A DNA stretch of 64,000 nucleotides from Leptotrichia sp. oral taxon 221 (GCF_018128245.1 NZ_CP072378.1:1974191-2038190), one strand, 5' to 3'; counted from the stretch's first letter, positions 1-10,716 are shown. Translations and numbers: made by a program. The notes: generated from the sequence alone by a model not told the origin.

Positions 1-1706
1 TGTTGGTCACTTCCTTCTAAATACAAATCAGCTGGTCTTGGCAAGTTTCTTGGTACTAAAACTCCTCTGTGAGAAACTCCTGAATCAAACCAAACATCCA
101 TGATACTTCTTTCTTTTCTAATTTCTATATCTTTTAAGTTTAATTTTTCCAATAATTCTTCACCGATAATTTCTTTAGCTTCATATTTCCACCAAATATC
201 AGTTCCTTCTTTTTTCACTAATTCGATAACTCTATCCATAATTTCAGAATCGTAAATCACTTCATTTGTTTCTTTGTTATAGAATAATGGAATTGGTACT
301 CCCCAAACTCTTTGTCTTGAAATTGTCCAATCTGGTCTTGTTTCAATCATCGCATTAATTCTATTTTTACCCCATTCAGGCACGAATTCTACTTTTTTCA
401 ACGCATCTAACGCATTTTGTCTGATGTCGCTTTCATCTACGCTAATGAACCATTGTTCAGTCGCTCTAAAAATAACTGGTTTTTTACTTCTCCAATCATG
501 TGGATAAGAGTGAACGAAAGTTGTGTGATACAACATATGTCCGCTTTCAGTTAAGTCTTCAACAATCGCTTTACTTGCTTTTGCATAGAACATTCCTTCA
601 TATTTTCCAGCTTCTTTAGTCATATGCCCTTTATCATCTACTGGCGACAAAATTCCAATGTTATATTTCAATGAATAATTATAGTCATCTGCCCCATGTC
701 CCGGTGCTGTATGAACTGCTCCTGTACCTGCATCTATTGTTACATAATCAGCATTCATTACTAACCCTTTTCTATCTAAGAACGGATGTTGATAATGAGT
801 GTATTCCAATTCTGTCCCTTTAAATTCTTTTAATAATTCATACGACAAGTCCAATGTTTTAAATACATCTTCAGCCAAGTCTTTTGCAACTACAAGATTA
901 CCTTTTTCAGTTTTATACAATCCGTAATCAAATTCAGGATGTAAGAATACTCCCAAGTTTGCTGGCAATGTCCAAGGTGTTGTTGTCCAAATTAAAATAC
1001 TTGCTTCATCCACACCTAATTTATCAGTCAAATCTTTTTCCCCTTCAAATTTTACATAAATTGAATGAGAAGTTACATCTTTATACTCAATTTCTGCTTC
1101 TGCAAGTGCAGTTTCAGTAGTTGGCGACCAGTATACTGGTTTTAACCCTTTATAAATATATCCATTTTCATAAATTTCTTTAAATACTTTTAATTGTTCT
1201 GCTTCAAATTCTGGTTTTAATGTGATATAAGGATTATCCCAATCTCCTAAAACTCCAAGTCTTACAAACTCTTTCTTTTGTTTTTCTACCCATTTCAAAG
1301 CATATTTTTTACATTCTTGTCTAATTTGAAGAGGAGTCATTGCTTTTGCTTTTTCTCCCAATTCTTCCATGATTTTCCATTCGATTGGAAGTCCGTGAGT
1401 ATCCCAACCTGGAATATATGGAGCATTATACCCTCTCAATCTTTTATACTTCAAAATTATATCTTTTAACACTTTATTCATCGCATGTCCAATATGAATA
1501 TCTCCATTTGCATACGGTGGTCCATCGTGTAAAATAAAGAACGGATGACCTTCTTTTAATGATTTTTCATAAATGCTAGATTTTGTCCAATCTCTTAAAG
1601 TCAATGGTTCTTTTTGTGCTAAATTAGCTTTCATTTTAAAACTTGTTTTTGGCAAATTCAGTGTTTTTGCATAATCTACCTTCTCAACATTTTGATTTTC
1701 TGACAT
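1..1706 (-). CDS. ileS: isoleucine--tRNA ligase, N-terminal part (runs off the window edge)
   Basis: Charges tRNA-Ile with isoleucine in the cytoplasm. About 568 codons are visible from the ATG at 1706 with no stop before the window edge, so the C-terminal part, including the KMSKS loop and anticodon-binding domain, lies outside. The protein starts [10 protein letters not shown]. It shows the class I signature HIGH at residues 71-74 (preceded by [10 protein letters not shown]), the downstream [10 protein letters not shown] segment, and editing-domain motifs [13 protein letters not shown] and [12 protein letters not shown] typical of IleRS. A good AGGAGG ribosome site lies 6-7 nt before the ATG. 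No T-box leader is visible in the roughly 120 nt leader. Identity is very secure. Confidence 0.97.
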   Translation of the reverse strand, partial: MSENQNVEKVDYAKTLNLPKTSFKMKANLAQKEPLTLRDWTKSSIYEKSLKEGHPFFILHDGPPYANGDIHIGHAMNKVLKDIILKYKRLRGYNAPYIPGWDTHGLPIEWKIMEELGEKAKAMTPLQIRQECKKYALKWVEKQKKEFVRLGVLGDWDNPYITLKPEFEAEQLKVFKEIYENGYIYKGLKPVYWSPTTETALAEAEIEYKDVTSHSIYVKFEGEKDLTDKLGVDEASILIWTTTPWTLPANLGVFLHPEFDYGLYKTEKGNLVVAKDLAEDVFKTLDLSYELLKEFKGTELEYTHYQHPFLDRKGLVMNADYVTIDAGTGAVHTAPGHGADDYNYSLKYNIGILSPVDDKGHMTKEAGKYEGMFYAKASKAIVEDLTESGHMLYHTTFVHSYPHDWRSKKPVIFRATEQWFISVDESDIRQNALDALKKVEFVPEWGKNRINAMIETRPDWTISRQRVWGVPIPLFYNKETNEVIYDSEIMDRVIELVKKEGTDIWWKYEAKEIIGEELLEKLNLKDIEIRKERSIMDVWFDSGVSHRGVLVPRNLPRPADLYLEGSDQ

Positions 1707-1832
1707 TATTTCCTCCTATATTAATTGATACCTCTCTTAATTCAATCTAAATCATTCAAAATTTCAAATTTATTCATTTTTTAGCTCAATTTAAAAAGGT
1801 TCATTTTATTATCTTTTCTACATTATTTTTTT

Positions 1833-1861
1833 ATTATATCACGATTTTACTGTTTTTTAAA
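1833..1861 (-). promoter_or_regulatory. predicted sigma-70-like promoter of ileS
   Basis: On the minus strand a TTTAAA -35 (1856-1861) and a perfect TATAAT -10 (1833-1838) are 17 bp apart. This would give a leader of about 120 nt before ileS. No antiterminator or T-box core is seen in it. Confidence 0.55.
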
Positions 1862-1895
1862 TACGCTATTATTCTTTTTGTCGTTATAAAATAAT

Positions 1896-1944
1896 AAGGA
1901 GATACTAGAACCTTTCTCTTCAATTCTAATATTCTCCTTTTTTT
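1896..1944 (-). terminator. hairpin terminator after the lactate permease gene
   Basis: An inverted repeat AAGGAGA (1896-1902) / TCTCCTT (1933-1939), extended by TAGAA/TTCTA inside, lies about 45 nt beyond the lctP stop. On the minus strand it is followed by a T-rich run. The plus strand also ends in a T run, so it could act in both directions. Confidence 0.6.
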
Positions 1945-1987
1945 AATATTTATTCAATCTCAAAATTTATAAATTAAATAAAGTTGA

Positions 1988-3547
1988 TTATCCAAGCATT
2001 CCTGCTCCGATGAATGTTAAAATACCTAAAATAGCTGCATAAGCTATCGAATATTTAACAGTAAATTTAAGCATATCTCCTTCTTTACCCATTAATCCAA
2101 CTGTTGAAGCGGCAATTGCGATATTTTGTGGAGAAATCATTTTTCCTCCTGTTGCTCCACCTGTACCAGCGGCAATATATAATGCTTTCAATGCATCATG
2201 CGATCCTGCTATATTTACTTGAACTCCACCAAATAATAAGTTAGATGCCAAGTCACTTCCTGTTACGAATGTACCAATAGTTCCTAAGAATGGCGAAATA
2301 ACTGGGAATAATTTTCCTGTTGCAGCAAATCCTTTTGCTATACTTTCAATCATTCCACTATGTTTCATTACTACTGACAATGCTACAATTCCCATAATTA
2401 CTACAACTGAAGGCAATTTACTTAAAATTGTTTCTTTTAAAGTTTCAGCCATAACTTTTGGTTTTACTCCTTGAATAAATCCTGCAATTACTGTTGCAAC
2501 AAATAATGGTGCAGCTGGTGCTAAAATCCATTTGAATATTACACTTGGATTTCCTTTATCTTTAAACCAAGTTGCTTCATGTCCTAAAGCAAAATTGAAT
2601 TGAGTAGTTGTTGGTTCTAAAGCTTTATGAACAGCTTCTACAACTGGACTTGTTCCAATAATTAAGATTATCATTAAAATATATGGAACCCAAGCCATAA
2701 ATGCATCTTTTCCAGTAATAGCTTGACCTTTATTAGATTTTGCACTTTCATCTTCTTTAATAAAGATTTTAGTAGCAACTATCATTAAGATCATTGCAAA
2801 TAAACTTGATAAAATTGTTGGTAATTCTGCACCCATTGCTTTTGCAATAAATGGTTGTGTTAAGTAACCAATGATTGAAGCAATAACTACTGGTAAAATT
2901 CCTCTTCCAAATGCTGCGTTTTTTCCACCATCAATTTCTTTATTAGCCATTATTACTAAGATAAATGGTATAATACATGTTAATAATAATAATAATAATG
3001 ATGTGTAAAATGCTGTTTCTCCTGCATTCAAATGAAAGTTTGAAATCATTGTTGTTACAGGTAATCCAACTGTCCCAAACGCTGTTGGTGTTGAATTTGC
3101 AATTAAACAAATTAAAGCGGCATTCAAAGGATTAAATCCTAATGAAACCATGATTGCTGCTGGAATAGCAACTGCTGTTCCATATCCTGCAATACCTTCT
3201 ATAAATCCACCAAATCCCCAAGCTAATACTAACGCTTGAGCTCTTTTATCTGTCGAGATACTTCCTAACATTGATTTGATTGTTTCGATTTTACCAGTTT
3301 TTACTGATAAATCATAAGCAAATAATGCAGCAAATACTACGAAACCAATAGGCATCCATGCTGTCGCAAATCCTTCAATAATTGAAGCAATAACTCCTTG
3401 AACTGGCATTCTCCATCCCGGCATAACAAAATTTAAAATAATTGCCACTACTAAACTGGCATACGCACTAAACATTGCTGATTTCTTTAAGAATGTCAAC
3501 AATATCAAAAATACAACTATTGGCACTAATCCAACTAAAAATTCCAT
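1988..3547 (-). CDS. lctP: L-lactate permease (LctP family)
   Basis: An integral membrane proton-coupled lactate/glycolate uptake carrier of the LctP family. The 519 residues are nearly all hydrophobic helices (about 12-14). Family segments are visible: WGFGGFIEGIAGYGTAVAIP near residue 110, a GTVGLPVTT motif, and near the C-terminus GSDLASNLLFGGVQ followed by GTGGATGGKMISPQNIAIA. Length is close to the usual 520-560. It stands alone, with its own promoter upstream and a hairpin downstream, so it is probably a single-gene unit for import of lactate or related hydroxy-acids. Direction of transport and exact substrate are inferred from the family. Confidence 0.93.
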   Translation of the reverse strand: MEFLVGLVPIVVFLILLTFLKKSAMFSAYASLVVAIILNFVMPGWRMPVQGVIASIIEGFATAWMPIGFVVFAALFAYDLSVKTGKIETIKSMLGSISTDKRAQALVLAWGFGGFIEGIAGYGTAVAIPAAIMVSLGFNPLNAALICLIANSTPTAFGTVGLPVTTMISNFHLNAGETAFYTSLLLLLLTCIIPFILVIMANKEIDGGKNAAFGRGILPVVIASIIGYLTQPFIAKAMGAELPTILSSLFAMILMIVATKIFIKEDESAKSNKGQAITGKDAFMAWVPYILMIILIIGTSPVVEAVHKALEPTTTQFNFALGHEATWFKDKGNPSVIFKWILAPAAPLFVATVIAGFIQGVKPKVMAETLKETILSKLPSVVVIMGIVALSVVMKHSGMIESIAKGFAATGKLFPVISPFLGTIGTFVTGSDLASNLLFGGVQVNIAGSHDALKALYIAAGTGGATGGKMISPQNIAIAASTVGLMGKEGDMLKFTVKYSIAYAAILGILTFIGAGMLG

Positions 3548-3606
3548 TCCTGAACCTTCCTTCTTTCTTTATATTTTTTTAATAAACTAACACTTTGTAC
3601 CGTTAT

Positions 3607-3635
3607 ATATTATCAAATTTTTTTAAAAAGTACAA
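3607..3635 (-). promoter_or_regulatory. predicted promoter of lctP
   Basis: Minus-strand TTGTAC (3630-3635) and TAATAT (3607-3612) with 17 bp between them, about 60 bp upstream of the lctP start. No operator palindrome was noticed around it. Confidence 0.5.
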
Positions 3636-3697
3636 ATATTTTTTTCAAAAATTACCATTTTTATGATATTTTTCATATTTTTATACTTTCTAATTTT

Positions 3698-5866
3698 TTA
3701 TAACCCTTTTCTTGTAAGCCCAACTCTTCCTCTAACCTTATCTAACGAAAGAATTTTAACTTTTATAATTTGCCCAACTGATAACTCTTTTGTAGGATCA
3801 GCTACAAACTTATCTGATATTTCAGAGACATGAATTAAGGCATCACTTTTTAGCCCTATATCCACAAAAGCCCCAAATTTAGCAACATTTCTAACTGTTC
3901 CTTCTAAAACCATTCCTTCTTGCAAATCGTCCATATTTAAAATATCCGATCTCAATAATGGTTTTTCAAACTCATCTCTTGGGTCTCTTCTATCTTTTAG
4001 CAACGCTTCGTAAACATCTTTTGCAGTTTGTGGTCCAAAATCATTTTCTTTTATAATTTTGTCCAAATCCACTGTTTTCAATTTCTGTCTAACTTCATCC
4101 AAATTAGATTTTAAATCGTCAACCTTACAATTTGCTTCCTTCAAAATAGTTTCAGCGATATGATACGATTCTGGATGGATTATCGTATTATCCAAAGGAT
4201 TTTTACTATTAGGCACTACAACGAATCCTGCCATTTGTTCAAACGCCTTCGTTCCAAGCCCTTTTACCTTTTTCAATTCTTTTCTATCCTTAAAATCTCC
4301 ATTTTCATGTCTATAGTCTACAAGATTTTTTGCTACATTTTTCTTAATTCCTGAAACAAAACTAAGTAATGCCCAAGAAGCTGTATTAATATTGACTCCA
4401 ACATTATTTACAACATGCTCAATCGTTTGTTCCAATGTTTCATTCAATTTTTTTTGATTTACATCATGCTGATACATTCCAACTCCAATTGATTTTGGAT
4501 CAATTTTTACAAGCTCAGCCATCGGATCTTGAATTCTTCTAGCAATCGAAATCGCTCCTCTCGCCGTTACATCCAAATCAGGAAACTCCTCAATTGCAAT
4601 TTTTGAAGCTGAATAAACTGAAGCTCCTGCTTCACTTACAATCAAGTATGACACAGGTTTTGACGCCTCTTTTATGACATTTGCCACAAAACTTTCAGTT
4701 TCACGAGAAGCTGTCCCATTCCCAATTGCAATAATATCAACATCGTATTTTTTTATGTAATCCAATATTTTTTTCTTTGCCATTTCAAGCTGCTTTGGAT
4801 TATGCACTCCTTCAACCAAGAAAAGTACATCATTCACTTCATAAAATCCATCTTTATTGATAACAACCATTTTACAACCTGTTCTATACCCTGGATCTAA
4901 TCCCATCAAAGTTTTTTTACTTAATGGCGGCTGTAATAACAATTTTTCAAGATTTTCAGAAAAAATATTAATTGCTTCTTCTTCTGCTTTTTCCGTGTAT
5001 ATGTTTCTCACTTCATTCTTAATCGATGGATAAGCTAATCTATCTAGCGAATCTTTAATAATCTCTTTATAGAATTCCACCAAATTTTTGTTCCCAAACA
5101 AAGTTTTCAAAATGAAATTAACTACAAAATTCTCAGTTTTATCATCAATTTCAATATCTACTTTCAAGATTTTCTCTTTTTCTCCTCTGTTAATCGCTAA
5201 AATCCTGTTCGATGCTGATTTTGAAATGGGTTCTGAATATTCGTAATAGTCTTGATAAACTCCATTTTCATCATTTTCTTTGTTTTTCTCAACAACTTTT
5301 GAAGTCAAAATTCCAAATTTTGAAATTTTTTCTCTCAAAAATTCTCTAATTTTCACATTTTCTGAAATGTCTTGTGCAATTATTAAATGCACACCTTCAA
5401 TTGCCTTTTCAACCGTGTCAACTTCTTCATTCAAATACTTTTTAGCCTCTTCCTGAAGTGCTTCCATTGTTGTTTTTGGCAATAACGCAAATGTCGATAA
5501 AGGCTCCAATCCTTGCTCCTTCGCTACATCCGCTTTCGTTTTTTTCTTTTTCTTATATGGAAGGTACAAATCTTCTACTTCCTGTAATTTCTTTGCACTT
5601 TCGATACTCTTTTTCAGCTCATCAGTCAATTTTCCTTGCTCTTCAATCAACCTCAAAACTTCTTCTTTTCTCTTTTCCAAATTTCTGTAATAAGTTACTT
5701 TTTCTATTACATCTCTAATCTGTTCCTCATCCAAATTACCTGTAACTTCTTTTCTATAACGTGCAATAAATGGTACTGTTGCGCCTTCATCAAAAAGTTT
5801 CACAGTATTCTCGATTTGCGTCAGCTTAAATTGTAGCTCATCTGCCACACTACTTAAAATCTCCAC
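3698..5866 (-). CDS. tex: Tex-family RNA-binding transcription accessory protein
   Basis: Tex (YhgF) is a conserved cytoplasmic nucleic-acid-binding protein related to eukaryotic Spt6. At 722 residues it has the full Tex layout: an N-terminal helical Tex domain with the GNLDEEQIRDVIEKV segment, a YqgF/RNase H-like domain beginning MGLDPGYRTGCKMVVI (about residue 315), helix-hairpin-helix segments (SWALLSFVSGIKKNVAKNLV and the KVKGLG region), and a C-terminal S1 domain (LEGTVRNVAKFGAFVDIGL, about residues 650-720). The start is GTG with GGAGG six bases upstream, and a promoter lies 30 bp before it. The molecular role of Tex remains only partly known. Confidence 0.95.
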   Translation of the reverse strand: MEILSSVADELQFKLTQIENTVKLFDEGATVPFIARYRKEVTGNLDEEQIRDVIEKVTYYRNLEKRKEEVLRLIEEQGKLTDELKKSIESAKKLQEVEDLYLPYKKKKKTKADVAKEQGLEPLSTFALLPKTTMEALQEEAKKYLNEEVDTVEKAIEGVHLIIAQDISENVKIREFLREKISKFGILTSKVVEKNKENDENGVYQDYYEYSEPISKSASNRILAINRGEKEKILKVDIEIDDKTENFVVNFILKTLFGNKNLVEFYKEIIKDSLDRLAYPSIKNEVRNIYTEKAEEEAINIFSENLEKLLLQPPLSKKTLMGLDPGYRTGCKMVVINKDGFYEVNDVLFLVEGVHNPKQLEMAKKKILDYIKKYDVDIIAIGNGTASRETESFVANVIKEASKPVSYLIVSEAGASVYSASKIAIEEFPDLDVTARGAISIARRIQDPMAELVKIDPKSIGVGMYQHDVNQKKLNETLEQTIEHVVNNVGVNINTASWALLSFVSGIKKNVAKNLVDYRHENGDFKDRKELKKVKGLGTKAFEQMAGFVVVPNSKNPLDNTIIHPESYHIAETILKEANCKVDDLKSNLDEVRQKLKTVDLDKIIKENDFGPQTAKDVYEALLKDRRDPRDEFEKPLLRSDILNMDDLQEGMVLEGTVRNVAKFGAFVDIGLKSDALIHVSEISDKFVADPTKELSVGQIIKVKILSLDKVRGRVGLTRKGL

Positions 5867-5891
5867 CTTTTTCCTCCGCTTGCAGATTTAA

Positions 5892-5921
5892 ATTATACTC
5901 AATTAATCTAAAAATTTTCAA
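5892..5921 (-). promoter_or_regulatory. predicted promoter of tex
   Basis: Minus-strand TTGAAA (5916-5921), 18 bp spacer, TATAAT (5892-5897). The expected start of transcription is about 20 nt before the tex GTG codon. Confidence 0.6.
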
Positions 5922-6060
5922 TAACTAATGGTTAGTGAGTGATATTTTTAATTTAATTGACTACATTTTATAATTTTAATAACACACAACTATTATTTTA
6001 CCACAAATTATTGAAAATGACTAGTTTTTCTAAATAATTTTTTTAATTTTCTTTGAAATT

Positions 6061-7242
6061 CTATTTTTTCTTGCTAAACTCTTTCTCAAACGAACTCAAA
6101 TCCATATTTTTCAACACTCTCTCAAGTAAAAGTGGCAATTTTTCAGGATTACAAGCAAAACATGGAATTCCAAGTGAAGCGATTTTTCCAGACATTTGTG
6201 AATCATAATAAGGTTTTCCATCTCCAGATATTGCTAAAAGACAAACTACTATTACTCCCGAATCTTTCATTTCTTGTAATCTTCTTAGCATTTCACCACG
6301 ATTCCCACCTTCAATTAAATCAGAAATTAGAAAAAATATTGTTTTTTTCGGATTTTCGATATATTTTGTACAATATTTAATTGATTTATTGATATTTGTT
6401 CCACCACCTAGCTGAAATCCGTATAGTAAATCAACTGGATCATCTGATTTTTCTGTCAAATCTACAATTTCAGTATCAAAAGCTACCACACGTGTTTTCA
6501 GTGAAGCGATACTCGCTAAAATACACGCCATCACTGAAGAATAAATTACAGATTCTCCCATCGATCCACTTTGGTCAATATCCAAAATGACTGTAAATTT
6601 ACTTGTGGGGTTAATGCTTGCTCGCTCGAAAAAATAATAATGCTCTGGAACAATTTTTTTTAATTCCCTGTTGTAATTTTTTATCCCTCTTCGTATCGTT
6701 GTTTTAAAATCCAAAGATGACGCAGATGGAATTGGCGAGTGTTGTTTCTTGTTAAGTGCTGCTCTAACTGCTCTTCTAATATCACTTTCCAACAATTTAT
6801 TAATTTCCTCTACAATTTTTTTTATGAAATTTCTAACACTTTCTTTACTTTTTTGTGGGATTTGCTCTTTCAAAAGCATAATTGTTGAAGCAAGATTTAT
6901 ATTAGGCTCTACTTGATCCAATATTTCAGGCTCAAAAAGCAATTGTTTTAATCCACATCTTTCCATCGCATCCGTCTGAATAATTTTCACCAATTCTTTA
7001 TCAAACAAAGTTCTAACATCTCCGAGCCATCTACTAATTTGCGGATTAGACGGACCTCGCCCAGCAGAATCTCCACCCATAAATTGTCCTGTTGGATTAT
7101 AAATCGCATCCAACGCCTTATCCATCAACCAATCTTCCTCTGTAAAACTTGGAATAGCTTCTGAATCCATAGACGAAAATTCTTCTTCTGTATCTTTTCC
7201 AAGAATTAATCGCCAACGTTTTATATCTTCTTTATAGTCCAT
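6061..7242 (-). CDS. VWA-domain protein (YehP/CoxE-like) of a MoxR-SWIM operon
   Basis: A 393-residue cytoplasmic protein with a C-terminal von Willebrand A domain. The MIDAS metal site is complete: DIDQSGSMG at residues 221-229, the threonine in GGGTNI near 282, and an aspartate in LISDLIEGG near 310. The N-terminal 200 residues are helical and resemble the CoxE/YehP class that partners with MoxR ATPases. It is the last gene of five. A strong AAGGAGG precedes the ATG. By analogy with other MoxR-VWA pairs it probably serves as the adaptor or substrate-binding partner of the AAA+ protein encoded at 9616-10716. No specific substrate can be named. Confidence 0.85.
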   Translation of the reverse strand: MDYKEDIKRWRLILGKDTEEEFSSMDSEAIPSFTEEDWLMDKALDAIYNPTGQFMGGDSAGRGPSNPQISRWLGDVRTLFDKELVKIIQTDAMERCGLKQLLFEPEILDQVEPNINLASTIMLLKEQIPQKSKESVRNFIKKIVEEINKLLESDIRRAVRAALNKKQHSPIPSASSLDFKTTIRRGIKNYNRELKKIVPEHYYFFERASINPTSKFTVILDIDQSGSMGESVIYSSVMACILASIASLKTRVVAFDTEIVDLTEKSDDPVDLLYGFQLGGGTNINKSIKYCTKYIENPKKTIFFLISDLIEGGNRGEMLRRLQEMKDSGVIVVCLLAISGDGKPYYDSQMSGKIASLGIPCFACNPEKLPLLLERVLKNMDLSSFEKEFSKKK

Positions 7243-7321
7243 TTTTTCGCACCTCCTTAATATCTTATTTTTTTATCAATTACCTTATTTTTCAATTTTT
7301 CTTTCAAAAAATTATTTTCAA

Positions 7322-9601
7322 TCAAATATCATCAAAATCAAATTCTTCTAATCCTGCAATTATTTCTTTCTCATTTTCTCCCAGATCATCATTTATTACA
7401 GCACTTACATCATTTTTATTCAAGCCCCATATTTCTGCGATATTTTCGGCAATATCATGCTTTTCATTTGAAGTAAAGTCAGCAAAAGCTCTTCTTAAAA
7501 ATAATAATGCTCTTTTAAATTCTTCCTCGTCTAAGTTTGAAATATAGTTTTGGAGTTTTTCCCAAAGTCCAAGTCTTGCAATTAAGGTGTAATGATTTTT
7601 CATCGATAGACCTTCAAACCAAGTTGCCCCTAAATCTGCGGGAACTCCTTTTGATAATCTTTTTTCGACTTCTTTTCCAAGTACTTCATTATCAATTTTT
7701 CCAGCTTCTAGTAATATAGCCATTGCAAGTCCTGAAATTTTTGTATTTAAATCGTCTCTTTTTGAAATTTCTAAAAGAAGTGAATACCATCTTTCTCTAT
7801 CTAAAAAATCATGATTTTCAACTACAGTATGCATTATTATTATACTTTTAGCTAGTTCTACTGCTGCATTATTGTCGCAAAAAGACTCGCTTGGCAATAT
7901 TAAGCAAACTCTTAAAAAGAGTTGCTCAAGAATAGGAATCAGAACTTTTGTATCTAATTTTCTGATATCGCCATAACGAAGCATTAGTGATAAAGTCGAC
8001 ATCGTCTTGGCTATTTCGTCGATAGGGACGTCACCTGTTATAAAATTTTGTAATGCTTGAAACGCTTTTTCTAGTGCTTTTGGCATTCCGCAATAAAAGG
8101 CATCTTTCACTATTTCTGCCATTTCTGACAGTGTTTTTGCACCTTCTATTCTTTGCATCAATTCAAAAGCTGTTGCAAATTCAATTGTATCTCCTTTTAA
8201 GATCGTTTCCACAATTTCAATTTCTGTTTCTGGTTTCCATTGTAACATCCATTCTTCTGCCCAAGTTGTATTTTCTTGGCGATTCCCAATAAGTTTTGCA
8301 AACGAAATATTCAAAACTCTCAATTTATGAAAAAAGAATGAACGCTCCAAGTCCATAAATGCTAATTTTTCTGATTGAACCCTTAATTTTTCCCTCAAAT
8401 CTAATTTTATTTCTGTCGCTGTTAATGAACGATATTTTTCAAGTTTCAATTCCTTCAATAAATTATAAAAATCTGACTGTATTGACGTTTGAATAGCTTC
8501 CTTTGGAATACTTCCTATTTTTTTCCCAACTTCAACATTCGCCATTGCTAAAACTAGTTCTGAGTAGCTTCCGTGTGCCATACAAGTAATCGCTGCATCC
8601 TTTATATCCTTCAACGTCGGTATTTTCCCATCGTGCAAATTTGCCAATGAAGTTGCTAGATGGACTGCCTCTATAATTTGAGCTGACGATACCATATTTC
8701 CATTTTCCCTTTGATATTCTGCAATTTTACTTAAATACATATATGTCGCAAAAAGTGGGTCTCCTTTTTCTAAACCATTCCACAAAAATTCATAATACCC
8801 TGGTGCCTTATTTCCAGCTCCATAATTTGAATAAGTCGACAGTTTATAGTAAGAATAAGGCATTAACGTTTTTTTAGATTCTAATTTTGGTAATTTTTTG
8901 ATTTCCTTTTCAGTCAAAATCAATTTGCCACTTTCTATTCCTTCAACATGAAAAGCCCCAACAACCATAGCAATTTCATCTATTTTGTAGCCTTCTTTAC
9001 ACACATCAGAAACGACTTTACACATGTACGACTCTCTAATAATATTTTTCGCATCAGACACCGTATTTGATAAAGTCAACTCCCTCAAATGTTTCCCATA
9101 ATCTTTCGCTCCACTACGATATGCCTTATAATCAGAAGCCTGTTCCACTACTCTTTCCCAAAAGACTTCATCATCTGAATCTTCCGAATATTCATTAATT
9201 TTTCTATAAATGTAGGCATTCAAATTTTCCTCTGGATTCTCATCTAAATTTTTCTTTACACTTTCTATACCTAAAAAAATTGAAGATGGCAAATCGCAAA
9301 ATCTGCACTCTACTCCATTTTCCTTTGCCCATAAAATAGCTTGATATTCTGGAGAAAACTCTGCAAATGGATATACTATTGTCTGAATAGGCGCTTCTAA
9401 AGTGTAAGCCATTATAGCAATAGGCGGAATAATATTTTTTCCAGTAATTTCGCTAATAAGGTCATTAAAATCAGAAGGCCCTTCTATCAAAACGATTTTT
9501 GGCTGTATTTCATCTAAATAATTTTTCAAATAATGTGCTCCAGCTGGTGAAAAATGCCTAACTCCGAATATATTCGGTTTCCCTTCATTTTGTTTTTTCA
9601 T
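7322..9601 (-). CDS. DUF5682 family protein (YehM-like) of the MoxR-SWIM operon
   Basis: A 759-residue soluble protein with no membrane segments. Its N-terminus (NIFGVRHFSPAGAHYL, then KIVLIEGPSDFNDLI) has the GVRHHSPA-type motif I associate with the DUF5682/ChaN-like family found next to MoxR and VWA genes, followed by a long helical body. The motif VVGAFHVEGI near residue 220 is also typical. It lies 14 bp after the MoxR gene stop and about 80 bp before the VWA gene, clearly one operon. Family membership is recognised from pattern only; biochemical activity is unknown. Conserved His and Glu in the N-terminal part hint at a hydrolase-like site, but that is inference. Confidence 0.75.
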   Translation of the reverse strand: MKKQNEGKPNIFGVRHFSPAGAHYLKNYLDEIQPKIVLIEGPSDFNDLISEITGKNIIPPIAIMAYTLEAPIQTIVYPFAEFSPEYQAILWAKENGVECRFCDLPSSIFLGIESVKKNLDENPEENLNAYIYRKINEYSEDSDDEVFWERVVEQASDYKAYRSGAKDYGKHLRELTLSNTVSDAKNIIRESYMCKVVSDVCKEGYKIDEIAMVVGAFHVEGIESGKLILTEKEIKKLPKLESKKTLMPYSYYKLSTYSNYGAGNKAPGYYEFLWNGLEKGDPLFATYMYLSKIAEYQRENGNMVSSAQIIEAVHLATSLANLHDGKIPTLKDIKDAAITCMAHGSYSELVLAMANVEVGKKIGSIPKEAIQTSIQSDFYNLLKELKLEKYRSLTATEIKLDLREKLRVQSEKLAFMDLERSFFFHKLRVLNISFAKLIGNRQENTTWAEEWMLQWKPETEIEIVETILKGDTIEFATAFELMQRIEGAKTLSEMAEIVKDAFYCGMPKALEKAFQALQNFITGDVPIDEIAKTMSTLSLMLRYGDIRKLDTKVLIPILEQLFLRVCLILPSESFCDNNAAVELAKSIIIMHTVVENHDFLDRERWYSLLLEISKRDDLNTKISGLAMAILLEAGKIDNEVLGKEVEKRLSKGVPADLGATWFEGLSMKNHYTLIARLGLWEKLQNYISNLDEEEFKRALLFLRRAFADFTSNEKHDIAENIAEIWGLNKNDVSAVINDDLGENEKEIIAGLEEFDFDDI

Positions 9602-9615
9602 TTATTCCACCGCCT

Positions 9616-10716
9616 TTATTTAGTAGCTTTGTTAAGTGCCTTACATTCTTTATAAAGATCCAGCCATTCTGAACCTCGTTTTTTCATAATATTTTCCAAA
9701 TATTCTTCCCAAATTTGCCCATCTTTACTATCTTCTTTTACTACAGCTCCCTGCAATCCTGCCGCCAAGTCATAATCTGATATCTCTCCATCCCCAAAAC
9801 TTCCAGCCAACGCCATACTATTCGCTAAAAGTGAAATAGCTTCTGCAGTCGATAACACATTTGCAGTCGGCTTTATCTTTTGTCTTCCATCTAACGTAAC
9901 ACCTTGACGCAATTCTCTAAATACCGTACAAACTTTTTCAATAACTTCCTCTTCAGGCAATTTCGCATTTAAATCCAAATTTCCTGCAAGTTGCGTAACT
10001 CTACTTCTAACAATATCTATCTCTGCTTCAAGTGTATTCGGACTTGGTAACACCACAATATTAAAACGTCTCTTTAACGCTGCCGACATTTCATTAACTC
10101 CCTTATCACGAGTATTCGCAGTTGCAATAATAGAGAACCCTTTTTTAGCTGGAATTTCTACATTCAATTCAGGTACACTCATTCTTTTTTCTGACAACAA
10201 AGAAATCAACGCATCTTGCACTTCTGACACACAACGAGAAATTTCTTCTACTCTAGCAATCGCCCCATCTTCCATCGCTTTATAAATCGGACTTGGTATC
10301 AATGCATCTTTTGTAGGCCCTTCTGCAATCAACATCGCATAATTCCAAGAATATCTAATCTGCTCTTCAGTCGTTCCCGCTGTTCCTTGAATAACTCGTG
10401 TCGAATCTCCATTTATCGCCGCCGTCAAATGCTCTGACAACCAAGATTTCGCAGTCCCTGGCTCCCCAATCAGCAACAATGCCCTATCCGTAACCAAAGT
10501 CGAAATTGCAATCTCAACCAATCTTTTATTTCCAATATATTTAGGCGTTATCACTTTTCTTCCAGCTTTCCCTCCACAAATATATGTCAACACTGATTTA
10601 GGTGACATTTTCCATCCAGTAGGTATTGGATTTTTTTCCGCCTTAATTAACGCATCAATTTCATCTTGAAACATCTGTTCTGCTGTTAATCTTTGTAATT
10701 CTTCTTTTTTAGCCAT
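9616..10716 (-). CDS. MoxR-family AAA+ ATPase (YehL-like)
   Basis: A 366-residue AAA+ ATPase of the MoxR clade, thought to act as a chaperone-like remodeller. Walker A is GEPGTAKS at residues 84-91, Walker B ends in ARVEEIS around 154-160, and sensor 1 is the ATANTRDKG segment near residue 200 followed by the arginine-rich ALKRRFNIVVLP. The order of genes in the transcript is SWIM, helical-repeat, MoxR, DUF5682, VWA. The last three match the Escherichia coli yehL-yehM-yehP order, which supports a functional complex. ATG start with AAGGAG nine bases upstream. Substrate and role are unknown; stress protection or conflict-type functions have been suggested for such sets. Confidence 0.9.
   Translation of the reverse strand: MAKKEELQRLTAEQMFQDEIDALIKAEKNPIPTGWKMSPKSVLTYICGGKAGRKVITPKYIGNKRLVEIAISTLVTDRALLLIGEPGTAKSWLSEHLTAAINGDSTRVIQGTAGTTEEQIRYSWNYAMLIAEGPTKDALIPSPIYKAMEDGAIARVEEISRCVSEVQDALISLLSEKRMSVPELNVEIPAKKGFSIIATANTRDKGVNEMSAALKRRFNIVVLPSPNTLEAEIDIVRSRVTQLAGNLDLNAKLPEEEVIEKVCTVFRELRQGVTLDGRQKIKPTANVLSTAEAISLLANSMALAGSFGDGEISDYDLAAGLQGAVVKEDSKDGQIWEEYLENIMKKRGSEWLDLYKECKALNKATK

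Noticed and set aside
884-1469. Plus-strand ORFs opposite ileS
   Set aside because: Leu/Phe/Ser-rich composition typical of the complement of an AT-rich gene; ileS motifs on the other strand are unambiguous.
1707-1826. T-box riboswitch before ileS
   Set aside because: The leader is short and lacks the conserved T-box bulge and antiterminator sequence.
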